Shown here piece after piece: positions 25,863-38,700 of a stretch of 64,000 bases of DNA. The translations under genes and the position numbers were made by a program. Source of the stretch: Bacteroidia bacterium (GTDB lineage: Bacteria > Bacteroidota > Bacteroidia > B-17B0 > Aurantibacillaceae); NCBI GenBank assembly GCA_016787785.1, contig JAEUTO010000005.1, forward strand, positions 310,001 through 374,000, read 5' to 3'. The notes under the pieces are model-generated. The model made no database searches. It saw only the letters and a list, made by a program, of their open reading frames with translations, and was not told the DNA's origin. The number at the start of each line of letters is the position of its first letter. The first letter of the stretch is position 1.

Positions 25863-28800
25863 ATGCAAAAAAGCAAAATTTACTACATCCTGTTGATGGT
25901 CAGCGGTCTTTTGATGCTGGGCGCAATCTTACTAAACAATCATTTTTCGTATTCTATTGCCAGTGTTGCGCAAAACGCCGGCGAAAAAATTAACACCAAG
26001 CAGGGCGTATCAAAAAAGGCACTTGATCAATTGTTAAATGATAATATAAACAAACGCCGGGTTGAGTTTGAAAAGCTTTTTAAAGAACAAAGTATTGGGC
26101 TTTATTATTTAACAAACGACAGTTTGGAGTATTGGAATAATGCCCAGATCCCACTTTCTTATGATAAAAAACTATTTGCCAGGGATTTCGGAATTGCCAC
26201 ATTAAAGCAAGGAGATTATTTATATTTTAAAACCCAAAAGCAAGCGCATTTAGCGCTTGCAATTTGTTTAATAAAACCAAAATACGACCTTCAAAACAAT
26301 TATTTAAAAAACAGTTTTAGTGATTGGACAGATATTCCAAAAGAGTTGGATCTCTCTGCTGCCGGCCTTCCTGAAAATGCTGTCAGGTTAAATGATCAGA
26401 CTCTGTTCTATCTTACGGGAAGCGAAGAAGTTTACCATTCCGTTTCAACAAGCAATATTTGTTTTGTGGTTTTTTTAATAGGTTTTACTATTTTTTTACT
26501 ATCAATTTTATTGATCATAAAAGAAAAACCAAAGAGTTTGCATACAATTATCTGGCTTTTAGCTATTCTTGCTATAAGGGCTTTGATGATATGGTTAAAG
26601 TGGCCGGCGTTTTTTTATAGAAGTGTTTTATATGACGTGCAGTTGTTTGGTAATGCCGATTCGCTTATAAATGCTTATCTGGGCGACATTTTATTTAATG
26701 CCATTATTTTATTATTTATTAGCGTGGCGCTTAATTATAAGATCCAAAAAACTACTGCCAAGAATTTAAATTATGTAAACATTTTGTTCTTGTGTTTTGC
26801 AATTGGTTTTGTTGTTGTTCAATTCAACAACGCTATCATAAGTTTGGTAAGCAACTCTACACTTAACTTCGATTTTTTAAGTATTTTCAGTATTAAATTT
26901 CCCGCATTTATTGCTTTGTTTGCGCTTACCTGTTATTGTCTTGCAGTGTTTGTGCTAATATATAAGCTGATTACTTTTTTTGCCGGAAAATTTGTGCAAG
27001 ACGCAGTTATTTTTGCGGCTTTGATCTTTGCAATTTGTTTGGTAATTCAATTAGTATTTAGCTATGCCAACCTTTTTGAATATTACTGGCTGCTTATTTT
27101 TGCACTGCCTTTATTTATCCTGGCAAAGGCAGATCTTTCAAAAAACTCATTAGGACTGGGTTTACAGATCCTTATCATGTCGGTAATTACTTCTGTATTT
27201 TTTAATTTTTATATCAGTCAAAATCAAAAACAAGATCTAAAACACTTGTCTTTTAATTTAAGCGAACGTAAAGATGCCATTCTTGAAAGTGAATTTACAA
27301 GTGTTCCTGAAAAGATAGAGAACGACGAAAAATTAAAAGTGCTTATTGAGTTTTTACCCAATAGCGAAAAAGAAGTTGAACAATTATTAAAACAGAAATA
27401 TTTTGGCGGCTATTTTAACCGCTACAATGTCGAGATTTCCTTATTTGATAAGGATTGTAAGCCTTTGCTTTCGCCAAAGGATAAAATACTTTTAAACGAA
27501 GGTTTTTTTGAGGATCAAATAAAATATTTAGAAACAGACTCTGTATCACCAAACTTCTTTTTTATTGCAAAACATAAAAAGAACTCGCGTTACATCGGAA
27601 AAATTCCCTTAAGCACAAAGAATCTATACGTGCGTTTAGAGCCAAAACAGTTTGAAGAATTAGGAAGTTTTCCCGATCTTTTATTGGATCAGTCTCAGCA
27701 AAAACCGGATAAATTAAAAAAATTCAGTCACGCTGTATACCGCTCGGGGCAAATAGCCAGCCGGTATGGCGATTTTAATTATCCTTATTTTAGTAGCGAT
27801 TCTTTAGCACTTTCAAAAACAAATACAGATTATATTCATTATTTTTTCTCTCCCGATGAAGAAACCGAAATTGTAATTAGTCAAAAAACAAAAAATGGCG
27901 ATTATTATTTTACATATAATTCTTATTTATTTCTGTTCTTCTCATTTATAAGTTATTGCAATTATTTTGTGTATGGTTTGTTTTTTACCGAAAGATTTAA
28001 ATCTTCTTCGTTTACCCGTCGTATCCAGGCCATAATAATTATTTTGTTGCTACTCGCCATTTCCGCTGTGGGTGTAACTTCTGCGACGTTGGTATCTAAT
28101 CAGTTTAAGGCCGATAATGTAAAACAATTACAGGAAAAAACACAAACGATCATTAACGAATTAGCCACACAATTTACACCTTCCGAAATTTTTGATCCAA
28201 CGCAAAAAGAACTGGTAAATTTAAAATTAAAAGAGTACGCGCATTTATTTAGTACCGATATAAGTTTATTTGGCAAAGAAGGGAAATTATTTAATACGAG
28301 TGAGCCGCGCTTGTATGATCTTGGTTTGGCAGCGTCATTGGTCAATCCGCAAGCATATGCTGATCTCAAGCAAAACAAAACTTCGGCAACAAGTGTAGAT
28401 GAAAAAGCGGGCGAGTTAAATTATTCATCGCTTTATACGCCATTATTTAATGCAAAAAAGGAGCTTATTGGTTTTGTGAATTTACCATATTATGCCCGAC
28501 AGGCCGATCTTGTAAATGAGCTTTCGGGCATTATTAGCGCGTTCATAAATGTATATGTAATTTTATTTGTAATTAGTATTCTTTCCGGTTTAATTTTAGC
28601 CGGTTATATTACACGGCCTCTGCAATTAATTAAACAGCAAATTGCTAATATTACTTTAGGAAAACAGAATGAAAAAATTAAATGGCAAAGTAATGATGAG
28701 ATAGGGAAATTAGTAAGCGAGTACAATCAAATGCTTTTAAAATTAGAAGAAAGCGCCAATCTTTTAGCGCAAAGTGAACGCGAAAGCGCCTGGCGCGAAA

Positions 28801-29444
28801 TGGCAAAACAGGTTGCGCATGAAATTAAAAATCCGTTAACGCCCATGAAATTGAATTTGCAATACCTGCAACATTTAATGAAAAATAATCCGGATGATTT
28901 TAAAGAAAAATTTGAAAAAGCAAGTGCAGGAATTATCGAACAGATAGACTCTCTGGCCAATATTGCCAATGAGTTTAGTAGTTTCGCAAAATTCCCAAAA
29001 ACAAATTTACAGTCAATAAATCTTTCCGAAGTCATCAAAAATTCGGTTTCTACTTTCGAAAATCACAAGAACATTTTCATCAAAAATCACATTACTGAAA
29101 ATGAGATCTTAGTTCTTGGCGATAAAGATCAGGCGCTGCGTGTGTTTAATAATATCCTTAAAAATGCGGTACAGGCTTTAGAAGAAATTGCAGATCCAAA
29201 AATTGAAATTGAATTAAAAGATAATAGTGATTCGCTAGTTATTTCAATTAAAGATAACGGTTGTGGAATTGATAGTGATCTAAAACAAAAGTTGTTTACC
29301 CCTAATTTTACTACTAAAAATACAGGTTCCGGACTTGGTTTAGCAATGGTAAAAAATATAATGCAGGGTTTTGACGGTAAAGTTTGGTTTGAGTCGGAGC
29401 CAAATAACGGCACGGTTTTTTATCTTCAATTTTTAAAAGCCTAA
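25863..29444 (+). CDS. Large NtrY-like membrane sensor histidine kinase
   Basis: 1193 residues from ATG 25863. N-terminal helix, extracytoplasmic domain (about 30-190), about six helices (about 195-440), a second long extracytoplasmic region (about 450-690), another helix pair around a further sensor region (about 720-900), then HAMP-type linker, H-box VAHEIKNPLTPMKLNLQYL with H986 as phosphorylation site, N-box LKNAVQALEEI, and ATP lid DNGCGID ... SGLGLAMVKNIM. The HEIKNPLTP box resembles NtrY kinases. The signal is unknown. No response regulator lies next to it, only a small zinc-ribbon-like gene 3 bp downstream. Divergent from the TMTC-like operon. Confidence 0.88.
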   Translation: MQKSKIYYILLMVSGLLMLGAILLNNHFSYSIASVAQNAGEKINTKQGVSKKALDQLLNDNINKRRVEFEKLFKEQSIGLYYLTNDSLEYWNNAQIPLSYDKKLFARDFGIATLKQGDYLYFKTQKQAHLALAICLIKPKYDLQNNYLKNSFSDWTDIPKELDLSAAGLPENAVRLNDQTLFYLTGSEEVYHSVSTSNICFVVFLIGFTIFLLSILLIIKEKPKSLHTIIWLLAILAIRALMIWLKWPAFFYRSVLYDVQLFGNADSLINAYLGDILFNAIILLFISVALNYKIQKTTAKNLNYVNILFLCFAIGFVVVQFNNAIISLVSNSTLNFDFLSIFSIKFPAFIALFALTCYCLAVFVLIYKLITFFAGKFVQDAVIFAALIFAICLVIQLVFSYANLFEYYWLLIFALPLFILAKADLSKNSLGLGLQILIMSVITSVFFNFYISQNQKQDLKHLSFNLSERKDAILESEFTSVPEKIENDEKLKVLIEFLPNSEKEVEQLLKQKYFGGYFNRYNVEISLFDKDCKPLLSPKDKILLNEGFFEDQIKYLETDSVSPNFFFIAKHKKNSRYIGKIPLSTKNLYVRLEPKQFEELGSFPDLLLDQSQQKPDKLKKFSHAVYRSGQIASRYGDFNYPYFSSDSLALSKTNTDYIHYFFSPDEETEIVISQKTKNGDYYFTYNSYLFLFFSFISYCNYFVYGLFFTERFKSSSFTRRIQAIIIILLLLAISAVGVTSATLVSNQFKADNVKQLQEKTQTIINELATQFTPSEIFDPTQKELVNLKLKEYAHLFSTDISLFGKEGKLFNTSEPRLYDLGLAASLVNPQAYADLKQNKTSATSVDEKAGELNYSSLYTPLFNAKKELIGFVNLPYYARQADLVNELSGIISAFINVYVILFVISILSGLILAGYITRPLQLIKQQIANITLGKQNEKIKWQSNDEIGKLVSEYNQMLLKLEESANLLAQSERESAWREMAKQVAHEIKNPLTPMKLNLQYLQHLMKNNPDDFKEKFEKASAGIIEQIDSLANIANEFSSFAKFPKTNLQSINLSEVIKNSVSTFENHKNIFIKNHITENEILVLGDKDQALRVFNNILKNAVQALEEIADPKIEIELKDNSDSLVISIKDNGCGIDSDLKQKLFTPNFTTKNTGSGLGLAMVKNIMQGFDGKVWFESEPNNGTVFYLQFLKA

Positions 29445-29447
29445 AAA

Positions 29448-29666
29448 ATGACTGAGCCAAACGAAGGATGGATTCCGGAACGACAAGCTATGAACGAAAG
29501 AGTTTTGGGTGATTGTCCGAAATGTGCGCATAAAGAATTGCTTTGGATAGAAAGAATTTTGATAGAAGGAAGCCTTGAAAATTATCATCTCATGCACACC
29601 GAGGTAGATGATGTTTACGAATGCGAAAAGTGTAAACACAGCTGGAAAGAATTCCGGTTTCTGTAA
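29448..29666 (+). CDS. Small zinc-ribbon-like protein
   Basis: 72 residues with two C-x-x-C pairs, GDCPKCAHKEL near residue 21 and YECEKCKHSW near residue 57, separated by an acidic segment (ILIEGSLENYHLMHTEVDD). The pairs are spaced as in rubredoxin-like zinc ribbons, so one zinc ion is probably held. The ATG is 3 bp after the kinase stop, so translation is coupled and the pair may work together. I know no named family for it. A terminator follows about 65 bp downstream. Confidence 0.72.
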   Translation: MTEPNEGWIPERQAMNERVLGDCPKCAHKELLWIERILIEGSLENYHLMHTEVDDVYECEKCKHSWKEFRFL

Positions 29667-29732
29667 TTTTTTTCACTCATTTTTTATTCTACGTTTTTAA
29701 CTTTAAAAATTTTTCAAAAAACGTCGTATTTT

Positions 29733-29753
29733 ACCCTTTTTAAAGGGTTTTTT
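29733..29753 (+). terminator. Terminator after kinase/zinc-ribbon operon
   Basis: Stem ACCCTT (29733-29738) with AAGGGT (29743-29748), 4-base loop, then a run of six T. It fits Rho-independent termination of the rightward transcript and lies just before the maeB promoter region. Confidence 0.6.
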
Positions 29754-29755
29754 GG

Positions 29756-29789
29756 TTGTTCTTTAGGTTAAATATTATTAGTATCTTCG
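29756..29789 (+). promoter_or_regulatory. Candidate maeB promoter
   Basis: TTG at 29756-29758, 23-nt spacer, TATCTTCG at 29782-29789 (one change from TAnnTTTG), then 20 nt to the maeB ATG. The same 20-nt distance is seen at gcvH and sucD, which supports the call. Confidence 0.5.
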
Positions 29790-29809
29790 TCATCCTTAAT
29801 AAAAAAACT

Positions 29810-32080
29810 ATGGCAAAATTTAGAAAAGAAGATGCTTTAGATTACCACTCTCAGGGCCGTCCCGGCAAAATTGAGGTGATTCCAACTAAACCTTACAGTA
29901 CCCAGCGCGACCTTACTCTGGCGTACTCTCCAGGAGTTGCCGAGCCATGTTTAGAGATCGAAAAAAATCCTGAAGATGCGTATAAATACACTGCAAAAGG
30001 TAACCTTGTTGCTGTTATTTCTAATGGCACCGCGGTACTTGGCCTTGGCGATATTGGAGCTCTTGCTTCAAAGCCCGTTATGGAAGGAAAGGGTCTATTA
30101 TTTAAGATCTTTGCAGATATAGATGTATTTGATATTGAGGTAGATACAAAAAATATTGATGAATTTGTAAATACCGTAAAAAATATAGCGCCCACCTTTG
30201 GTGGAATAAATTTAGAAGATATTAAAGCACCTGAATGTTTTGAGATAGAACGTCGCCTTAAGGAAGTATTGAATATCCCTTTAATGCATGACGATCAGCA
30301 TGGAACAGCCATTATCTCTGCTGCTGGTCTATTGAATGCTGTTGAGATCTCAAAGAAAAAAATGAAGGATGTTAAGCTGGTTATTAATGGTGCCGGCGCT
30401 TCCGCTAACTCATGTGCAAAAATGTACATTGCTGTTGGTGTAAAAAAAGAAAATATCACTATGCTTGATAGCAAGGGTGTTATTCACAAAGGAAGAACCG
30501 ATCTTGATCAGTACAAATCATTTTTTGCTTCTGAAAATACCAAGATCAACACTTTAACCGAAGCTATTAAAGGCGCCGATGTATTTGTTGGTCTATCAAA
30601 AGGAAATATTCTTAACCAGGATATGGTTAAGAGCATGGCAAAAAACTGTATTGTGTTCGCGCTTGCTAATCCAACTCCTGAAATTTCTTACGATGATGCA
30701 ATGGCTGCGCGCAAAGATATTATTGTTGCAACTGGCCGCAGCGATCATCCTAACCAGGTTAACAACGTATTGGGTTTTCCGTTTATTTTTAGAGGGGCTA
30801 TGGATGTAAGGGCAACTTGCATTAACGAAGAAATGAAATTAGCAGCATCGCTTGCAATTGCCTCTCTTGCAAAAGAACCCGTTCCCGATTATGTGAATTT
30901 GGCCTATGGTTCTAAAAATTTAAGTTTTGGAGAAGATTACATTATTCCAAAGCCAATCGATAGTCGTTTAATTTCTGTTGTATCTTCTGCAGTTGCAAAA
31001 GCCGCCATTGATAGTGGTGTGGCACAGCGCAAGATAACCGATTGGGATGCGTATCGTGCAGAATTAGATAACCGCTTAGGAAAAGATAACAAGTTGATGC
31101 GCAGTTTGGCTAATAAAGCTAAAAGTAATCCAAAGCGCGTTGTGTTTACCGAAGCAGATAATTATAAAGTGCTGAAAGCCGCACAGGTTGCGCGCGATGA
31201 AGGTATTGCAAAACCAATTTTATTAGGAAACAAAGAAAAAATTGACAAATTAGTTGAAGAATACCAACTCGATCTTGGCGATACACCGATCATTGATCCA
31301 TGGTTAAATAGCGAAGAGGAAAAACGTGCAGAGTTTGGTGATATGCTTTGGAAAAAGCGCCAACGTCGTGGTTTAACACAATATGATGCGCGTAAACTAA
31401 TGCGCGACCGCAATTATTTTGGTGCTATGATGGTTGAACTAGGTATGGCCGATGCGATGATCTCAGGTTTAACAAAAAAATACGGCACGCCAATTAAACC
31501 GGCATTAGAGATCATAGGTGTGCAACCCGGTGTTAGCAGGGTTGCAGGTCTTTACATGATGGTGACGAAAAAAGGACCTTACTTTTTTGCAGATACTACC
31601 ATGAACGCAAACCCTACAGCGCAAGAGCTGGCGGATATTGCCGTGCTTACTGCAAACACAGTAAAACAATTTAATATCATCCCTCGCATTGCATTATTAT
31701 CTTACACAAATTTTGGTTCTGCCGAAGGCGAAACTCCAAAAAAAGTAAGCGAAGCTGCCGCGATCTTACATAAAAATTATCCGGGCATGATCGTGGATGG
31801 CGACATCCAGGCTAATTTTGCTTCAAACAATAATTTATTAAAAGAACAATTTCCTTTTAGCCATTTGGTAGATAAAGATGTAAATACATTTATCTTCCCA
31901 AATCTTGCAGCAGGAAATATTGCTTATAAATTATTGCAGGAATTAGGTGGCGCCGAAGCAATTGGCCCTGTATTAATGGGATTGAACAAACCCGTGCATG
32001 TGTTGCAGTTAGGCAGCAGCGTGCGCGAAATTGTAAATATGATAGTTATAGCTGTGGTTGACGCTCAAAAAAGAAAGTAG
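29810..32080 (+). CDS. maeB: NADP-dependent malic enzyme with phosphotransacetylase-like domain
   Basis: 756 residues from ATG 29810 (upstream TTG frame is a leader artefact). Residues about 1-420 are malic enzyme: [32 protein letters not shown]-type start of the nucleotide fold (here [17 protein letters not shown]), [30 protein letters not shown]. Residues about 425-756 resemble phosphate acetyltransferase ([34 protein letters not shown]), which in MaeB proteins is regulatory, not catalytic. It converts malate to pyruvate, CO2 and NADPH. The gene precedes ruvA by 9 bp and may be cotranscribed with it. Confidence 0.95.
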   Translation: MAKFRKEDALDYHSQGRPGKIEVIPTKPYSTQRDLTLAYSPGVAEPCLEIEKNPEDAYKYTAKGNLVAVISNGTAVLGLGDIGALASKPVMEGKGLLFKIFADIDVFDIEVDTKNIDEFVNTVKNIAPTFGGINLEDIKAPECFEIERRLKEVLNIPLMHDDQHGTAIISAAGLLNAVEISKKKMKDVKLVINGAGASANSCAKMYIAVGVKKENITMLDSKGVIHKGRTDLDQYKSFFASENTKINTLTEAIKGADVFVGLSKGNILNQDMVKSMAKNCIVFALANPTPEISYDDAMAARKDIIVATGRSDHPNQVNNVLGFPFIFRGAMDVRATCINEEMKLAASLAIASLAKEPVPDYVNLAYGSKNLSFGEDYIIPKPIDSRLISVVSSAVAKAAIDSGVAQRKITDWDAYRAELDNRLGKDNKLMRSLANKAKSNPKRVVFTEADNYKVLKAAQVARDEGIAKPILLGNKEKIDKLVEEYQLDLGDTPIIDPWLNSEEEKRAEFGDMLWKKRQRRGLTQYDARKLMRDRNYFGAMMVELGMADAMISGLTKKYGTPIKPALEIIGVQPGVSRVAGLYMMVTKKGPYFFADTTMNANPTAQELADIAVLTANTVKQFNIIPRIALLSYTNFGSAEGETPKKVSEAAAILHKNYPGMIVDGDIQANFASNNNLLKEQFPFSHLVDKDVNTFIFPNLAAGNIAYKLLQELGGAEAIGPVLMGLNKPVHVLQLGSSVREIVNMIVIAVVDAQKRK

Positions 32081-32089
32081 AAAAAAGCT

Positions 32090-32689
32090 ATGTCGTTAAT
32101 AAATTATGTAAAAGGACAAATTACGTACAGAAACCCGGCCCATATTATTATTGAGGCAAATGGGGTAGGTTATGGCCTTTTAGTTTCTTTAAATACGTAT
32201 TCAAAATTGAGCCAACAAACAGAGGCTCAGTTATTTATAGAAAGCGTTTATATACGCGACGATAATCCCCGTTTTTATGGTTTTGCCGAAGAAGATGAGC
32301 GCGAATTATTCAGAAAACTTATTTCAGTGAGTGGTGTTGGCGGCGGAAGCGCGCTGTTAATGCTTTCCAGCCTTTCTCCTGCAGAAATTGCAGGCGCAAT
32401 AAATACTGCAAATGTTAGCATGCTAAAAAGTATAAAAGGAATTGGCGACAAGACCGCACAGCGCATTGTTGTTGATCTTAAAGGCAAGATGGGCAAACAT
32501 GAAGGAGGTATTTCGCAGATTTTAACAACCTCGTACAATAAAAATAAAGACGAGGCGTTATTGGCTCTGGTTACGTTAGGTTTTCCTAAGGCTTCAGCCG
32601 AAAAAGCGCTTGAAAAAGCGATTAAACAGCAAGGCATAGGTACCGATAATGTGGAAATATTAATTAAATCAGCGTTAAAAAACTTTTAG
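32090..32689 (+). CDS. ruvA: RuvA, Holliday junction DNA-binding subunit
   Basis: 199 residues, normal length. N-terminal OB fold (GQITYRNPAHIIIEANGVGY, YIRDDNPRFYGFAEEDEREL), two helix-hairpin-helix motifs (LISVSGVGGGSALLMLSSL near residue 77; LKSIKGIGDKTAQRIVVDL near residue 112), and a C-terminal three-helix domain (ALLALVTLGFPKASAEKAL) that contacts RuvB. RuvA tetramers hold the junction while RuvB drives branch migration; ruvB and ruvC are elsewhere. It is followed after 12 bp by sprA. Confidence 0.97.
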   Translation: MSLINYVKGQITYRNPAHIIIEANGVGYGLLVSLNTYSKLSQQTEAQLFIESVYIRDDNPRFYGFAEEDERELFRKLISVSGVGGGSALLMLSSLSPAEIAGAINTANVSMLKSIKGIGDKTAQRIVVDLKGKMGKHEGGISQILTTSYNKNKDEALLALVTLGFPKASAEKALEKAIKQQGIGTDNVEILIKSALKNF

Positions 32690-32701
32690 GTACATCTTTT
32701 T

Positions 32702-35700
32702 GTGAGAGCAAGCGGACTTATAAATTTTGTAGTAGTAACCAGCGCAACAGCTTGTTTGTTAGCTGTTGTTACAAAGTCCAATTCAACTAAGATCGTTAGC
32801 TCTGACGTTTTCGAACATTTACCATCAAAAAATGTTCTTGCGGCTGATACTCCCGAAACAGAACTGAATTATGATTTTAAAGATAACAATGGCAAACCAC
32901 CGTTGTACGATCCAAAATCAAAACTGTATTTAGAAAATCCTGAGAATATAAAAAGCGATATTGAGTACAATCCTAAAACCGGAACGTATGATGTAAAACA
33001 AAAGATCGGTGATATGGATTACCGTCCTGAAACTTACATGAGCATGAAGGAATATCAGGACTATCAATTCAAAAAATCGATGCGTGACTACTGGCGCTCG
33101 AGAGTGGCTGCAGATGATCTTAACGAGAAACCGCGCAGGGGGATGATCCCAAAATTGCAGGTGAACAGCGAATTGTTCGATCGTATCTTTGGGGGTAATA
33201 CCGTTGATATAAAACCTACAGGTACTGCCGAATTAATTTTTGGATTGAACAGAAATAAAAATTTCAATCCAGCTATTCCACAGAAGCAACAAAAAATTAC
33301 CAATTTCGATTTTAATATGCGCATCCAGTTAAACCTTATTGGTAAAATTGGAGATAAATTAAAAGTAACTACCAACTATAACACCGAAGCATCTTTTGAT
33401 TGGGAAAATCAGGTGAAGTTAGATTATACCGGTTACGAAGATGAGATCATTAAAAAAATTGAAGCCGGTAACGTAACGTTACCTTTAAACAGTACTTTAA
33501 TTTCGGGTAGTCAAACTTTGTTTGGTTTAAAAACACAATTGCAATTTGGTAAGTTAACTGCAACCACTGTTTTCTCGCAACAACGTGGTAAAAAACAAGA
33601 GGTAAATGTTCAGGGTGGTGCGCAAACACAAAACTTTTTTCTAAACGGCGATAACTACGAACAAAACAAACATTATTTCTTAGGCCATTATTTCAGAGAT
33701 AATTACGATGCCTGGATGGGAACTTTGCCTGTTGTAAATACACCAATTGTAATTACAAAAGTTGAGGTTTATGTTTTAAATATTAATGGTACTGCTGAAC
33801 AAACACGTAACGTTGTGGCCTTTGAAGATCTTGGTGAAGACTCGGCACACGTGTTCACAGGATTATCAGCCTACAAATCAGGATCTGTAATTGTACCATT
33901 TGGATTAGCTATTACAGACAGCGCCGATGTAAATCCAAAAAATGGTGCCAATAGTTTATATTCTATTTTAACAAATACAACCAATGGTCTTTTAAAGGAT
34001 AGGCTTTTAAGCAGCGTTTCTGCGTTACCAACAACATCTTTTGCAACCAATCCATACAATTCAGGTGCTGCCTACATGGATGCCTCACGTGATTACAATG
34101 TTATTCAAAATGCCCGTCGCTTAAATCAAACAGAATATTTTTTCAATCCACGTACAGGTTTTATTTCATTGAACCAACAGTTAAGTAACGAACAATCTTT
34201 AGCAGTTTCATACCAATATACTTATGGTGGCAAAACATATCAGGTAGGTGAGTTTAGTGATCAGGTACCTGACAACAGTGCTTTGTTGATCTGTAAATTA
34301 TTAAAAAGTAATAACGTTAGTATTAGACATCCAATGTGGCAGTTAATGATGAAGAACGTTTATGCTTTAGGTGCGTATAATTTAAATCCACAGGATTTTA
34401 AATTAGATGTATACTACAATAATATTGAAACTGGTGTTGATGTTCCTTATCTCCCTTTCGGTGCAATTAACGGCCAACAATTGATCCGTGTTTTAAATTG
34501 CGATCGATTGAGCGTTAATGGTGATAAAGTCTCTGATGGCGTTTTTGATTTTATTACTGGTTACACAATTCTTGCAACTAATGGCCGTGTATATTTTCCA
34601 ACCGTTGAACCTTTTGGACGCAGTCTTGCAAAAAAATTCGATCAGGCAAATGATTTTCCGGCAGCTAATAAATATATTTTTACAGAGTTGTATGATTCTA
34701 CAAAAACTGCAGCTTCATTTATTCAGAATAAGAACCGTTACAAAATTAAAGGAACTTATAAATCGTCTTCTGGTTCTGAGATCGCGTTGAACGCATTAAA
34801 TATTCCGCAAGGCGCTGTTGTTGTTACGGCTAACGGCGTAGCTTTGGTTGAGAATACGGATTACACGGTTGATTACACTTTAGGACGTGTGAAGATCATT
34901 AACGAAGGAATTTTAAATTCAGGCGCACAAGTAAAAGTTTCGTTAGAAAGTAACTCGCTTTTTAATGTGCAGCAAAAAAGTTTAATGGGTACGCGTTTGG
35001 ATTATAAGGCGGGTAGAAATTTAACTTTAGGAAGTACCTTATTACGCTTTAATGAAAGACCAATAACGCAAAAAGTAAGTATTGGTGATGAGCCGGTAAG
35101 CAATATTGTTGCGGGACTTGATTTTACTTACAAAACAGACGCACCTTTTTTAACCCGTGCTTTAGATAAATTGCCGTTTTACAGTACTAAAGAAATGAGT
35201 ACTATTTCAACCCGTGGTGAGATCGCCAAATTATTTCCGGGCAATGCAAAAGCAATTGGTAAAAGTGGAAACTCATACATAGACGATTTTGAAGGTTCTA
35301 TTTCATTAATAGATGTTAGAAATCCACAGGGTTGGTATTTGGCAAGTATTCCGCAGGGCATACCAAGTTTATTTCCTGAGTCTGTTACATCAAATACAAC
35401 ATCAACCGGATTGAACCGTGCGCTTTTTAACTGGTACACCATTGATAACATGTACACACGTTCTCAAAGTGGAACAACACCAAGTTTTTATAACAACAAT
35501 GTTTTCTCAAATAACATGTGGCGCCAGGTTTTTGAGACTGAGTTATTTCCGGGCAAAACGCCTCCTAACGGTCAGCAGGTTGTATTACCGGTGTTAGATC
35601 TTGGTTTTTATCCGAGCGAACGCGGTCCGTATAACTACGATGTAAATCCAACCTCTGTTTCTGCGGGTATTAATATTGATGGTAGTTTAAAAAATCCGCA

Positions 35701-38700
35701 AAACCGCTGGGGTGGTATAATGCGCAGGTTAGAGACCAATGACTTTCAGGCAGCTAACGTAGAGTACATCCAATTTTGGATGATGGACCCTTTTAATGAG
35801 GATTACGATGCAGCTACCGATTCGCGTTTTGATAAAACAAAATTACCATCCGGTGATATGTATATCAACATCGGAAATATCTCTGAAGATATTGTAAAAG
35901 ATGGCAGGATGGTTTATGAAAATGGTATACCGGGTGTGTCCGATTTTTCAAAGAACCTGCCTGTAGACTCTAACAATGTAGCTAATGTTCCTTTAATTCC
36001 GCCAACGGTAAATGCATTTTCTCAAGACGAAGCTGACCGTGAATTTCAGGATGTTGGTTATGATGGTTTAAGTGACAGTTACGAGCGTTATCGTTTTAGA
36101 AGTGCAATTGCGGATATGAATGCGGGACCTTTTAACCAATCCGTTAAGGACGCATTTAATTCCGATCCTTCAACAGATAGATATCATTTTCATAGGGGAG
36201 ATGATTACGATTCGGATCCTTCAATACAAGCAAATACCTTAAGGCGATATACAAAATATAATAATTCGGAAGGTAACGCACCAACTGAAGCGCAATACAA
36301 AAGTTTAAACGGCGAAGGGTACAATACATCTGGTCCGTCAATACTACCAAACATAGAAGATGTAAATAAAGATAATACCCTTAGTGAAACAGAAAATTAT
36401 TACCAGTACCATGTAAAAATTTCGCCTAACGATATTAATCCTGCATCTGTTGGTACAAATTTTATTGTGGATCAATTCACCGGCACGGCCGATTTTGGCG
36501 GCATCAACAAAAGTGTAAAATGGTATCAGTTTAAAATTCCTATCACTCAATTCGAATCTGTTGTTGGTGGCATAGAAGGTTTTAACTCAATCCGTTTTAT
36601 GCGCGTTTATATGAAAGGTTTTGACAGACCGGTGCTAGTACGTTTAGCCCGTTTTGAACTCGTGCGCGCAGATTGGAGACGTTATGCTTACGATCTTAAA
36701 CAAACCGGTGAGTATATTGCTAATGATGATAATTCTACAACATTCGACGTTTCTGCTGTGAGTTTACAAGAGAATGGTAACAAGGTGCCGGTAAATTATG
36801 TTTTGCCACCTGATATTCAACAACAGCAAAATGTACAAACCACAAATTTAGTTTTACAAAATGAGCAGGCTTTGCAAATGCGTGTTTGTAATTTAAAAGA
36901 TGGCGACAGCAGAGCAGTATTTAAAAATGTTGATCTGGATACACGTATGTTCAATAATATTAAAATGAACGTGCATGCCGAAAGATTAAATGACATTCCA
37001 TTGAACGATGGCGATCTTACTTTATTTTTTAGAGTTGGTACCGATTACAATAATAACTTTTACGAATACGAAGTGCCATTAAAACTTACCAATAAAGGTG
37101 TTTACGATCCTAATAATGTTGACGACCGTTATATTGTTTGGCCGCAAGAAAATGAAATTAATTTTAAATTTAGTGATATTAGTGAAGTAAAACGTTTAAG
37201 AAATGAAAAGTTGGGTTACTTCAGTAATCTAAATCAATTATCACAACCCTTCACAAAAGATTTTGGCGGCTACAAAATTTCGGTAGTTGGTAATCCAAAT
37301 TTAGGAACCATAAAAAGTGTAATGGTTGGTATAAAAAACGCAAAGGGTACAGATAATCTGGCGCATTGTGTTGAGGTGTGGGTAAACGAATTACGTTTAA
37401 CCGAATTTATTAATAAAGGTGGTTGGGCAACTACAGGCCAGGTGCAAGCTAAGTTGGCAGATCTTGGTATGGTTTCGTTAGCAGGTACATACAAAACACC
37501 ATATTGGGGTGGGGTAGAACAAAAAATAAATGAACGTAGCAGGGAAACTAATTTTAACTGGGATATGAGTAGCTCTATTAACGCCGGCAAATTCTTCCCA
37601 AATAAATGGAAAATAACATTACCTGTGTTTTATAATTACGGACAAACAATTGTAACACCATTATTTAATCCAATTGATCCGGATGTGAAAATGACCGACT
37701 TTAACAACAGCGAATATATTACTGACGAACAAAAATCTGAAATTAAAAAGCAGGTGCTCGATTTTACCGAGCGAAAAGGATTTAACCTTACCAATGTAAG
37801 GATAGATGGCTTTAAACGGAAAGGCGCTAAACCAATGCCATGGGACATTAGTAATTTTTCTGCAACATACGCTTACACGGAGTTATTTAAACGAAATGTA
37901 AACGTTGAATATAATATTACAAGGCAGTACCGCGGAAATTTACAGTACGCCTTTAATTTACCAAATCCTTATACGATCAAACCGTTCAGTAAAATGAAGA
38001 TCTTCCAAAACAAATGGTTTGCTTTAATAAAAGATTTTAATTTACAATTGTTACCAAACAGTTTCGGAACATCGGTTGATCTTAACAGATCTTACGCGGC
38101 GCTTAAAAATCGTGATATTACAAGTTTTTATGCGGGAGCTAACGTATTTGAGAATCCAACTTTGATCAATAAAAATTTCCTCATCAATCGCGCATATAAT
38201 TTACGTTGGGATCTTAGTAAAGCAATTAAGTTTGATTTTACCGCCAATAACGAAGGGCGTATCTTAGAACAATACGGCGAAGTGTTTAAAGAAGATAAGG
38301 CACATCGCGATGATATTGTTCATACCTTCATGAATGGGAAAATTGATACAGCTTCAAATACTAACAATCTTGTTGGAAAATTTGGAGAGAACACTATTTA
38401 CCGTCAACAAAATAATGTGAACGTAAATGTACCACTTAATAAAATTCCGCTTTTAGATTTTACAACTGTCACCTACAAATATGGCGGTACCTACACATGG
38501 CAACGTCGCCCATTTGCTGCCGATGATAAAATTGGTAATACCATTCAAAATACCAACACGCATAATATTACCGGTAACTTTAATCTGATTCAACTATATA
38601 ACAAGATACCATATTTTAAACGCTTAAATACAAATCAGAAAAAACCAACAGATCTTGCTAAACCGGGTAAGGGTGCGGCAGCTACCAGTACTGCTGTAGC

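Noticed and set aside
25760-25876. N-terminal extension of the TMTC-like protein to 25876
   Set aside because: It would cover the promoter box; the ATG at 25759 starts a plausible cytoplasmic tail.
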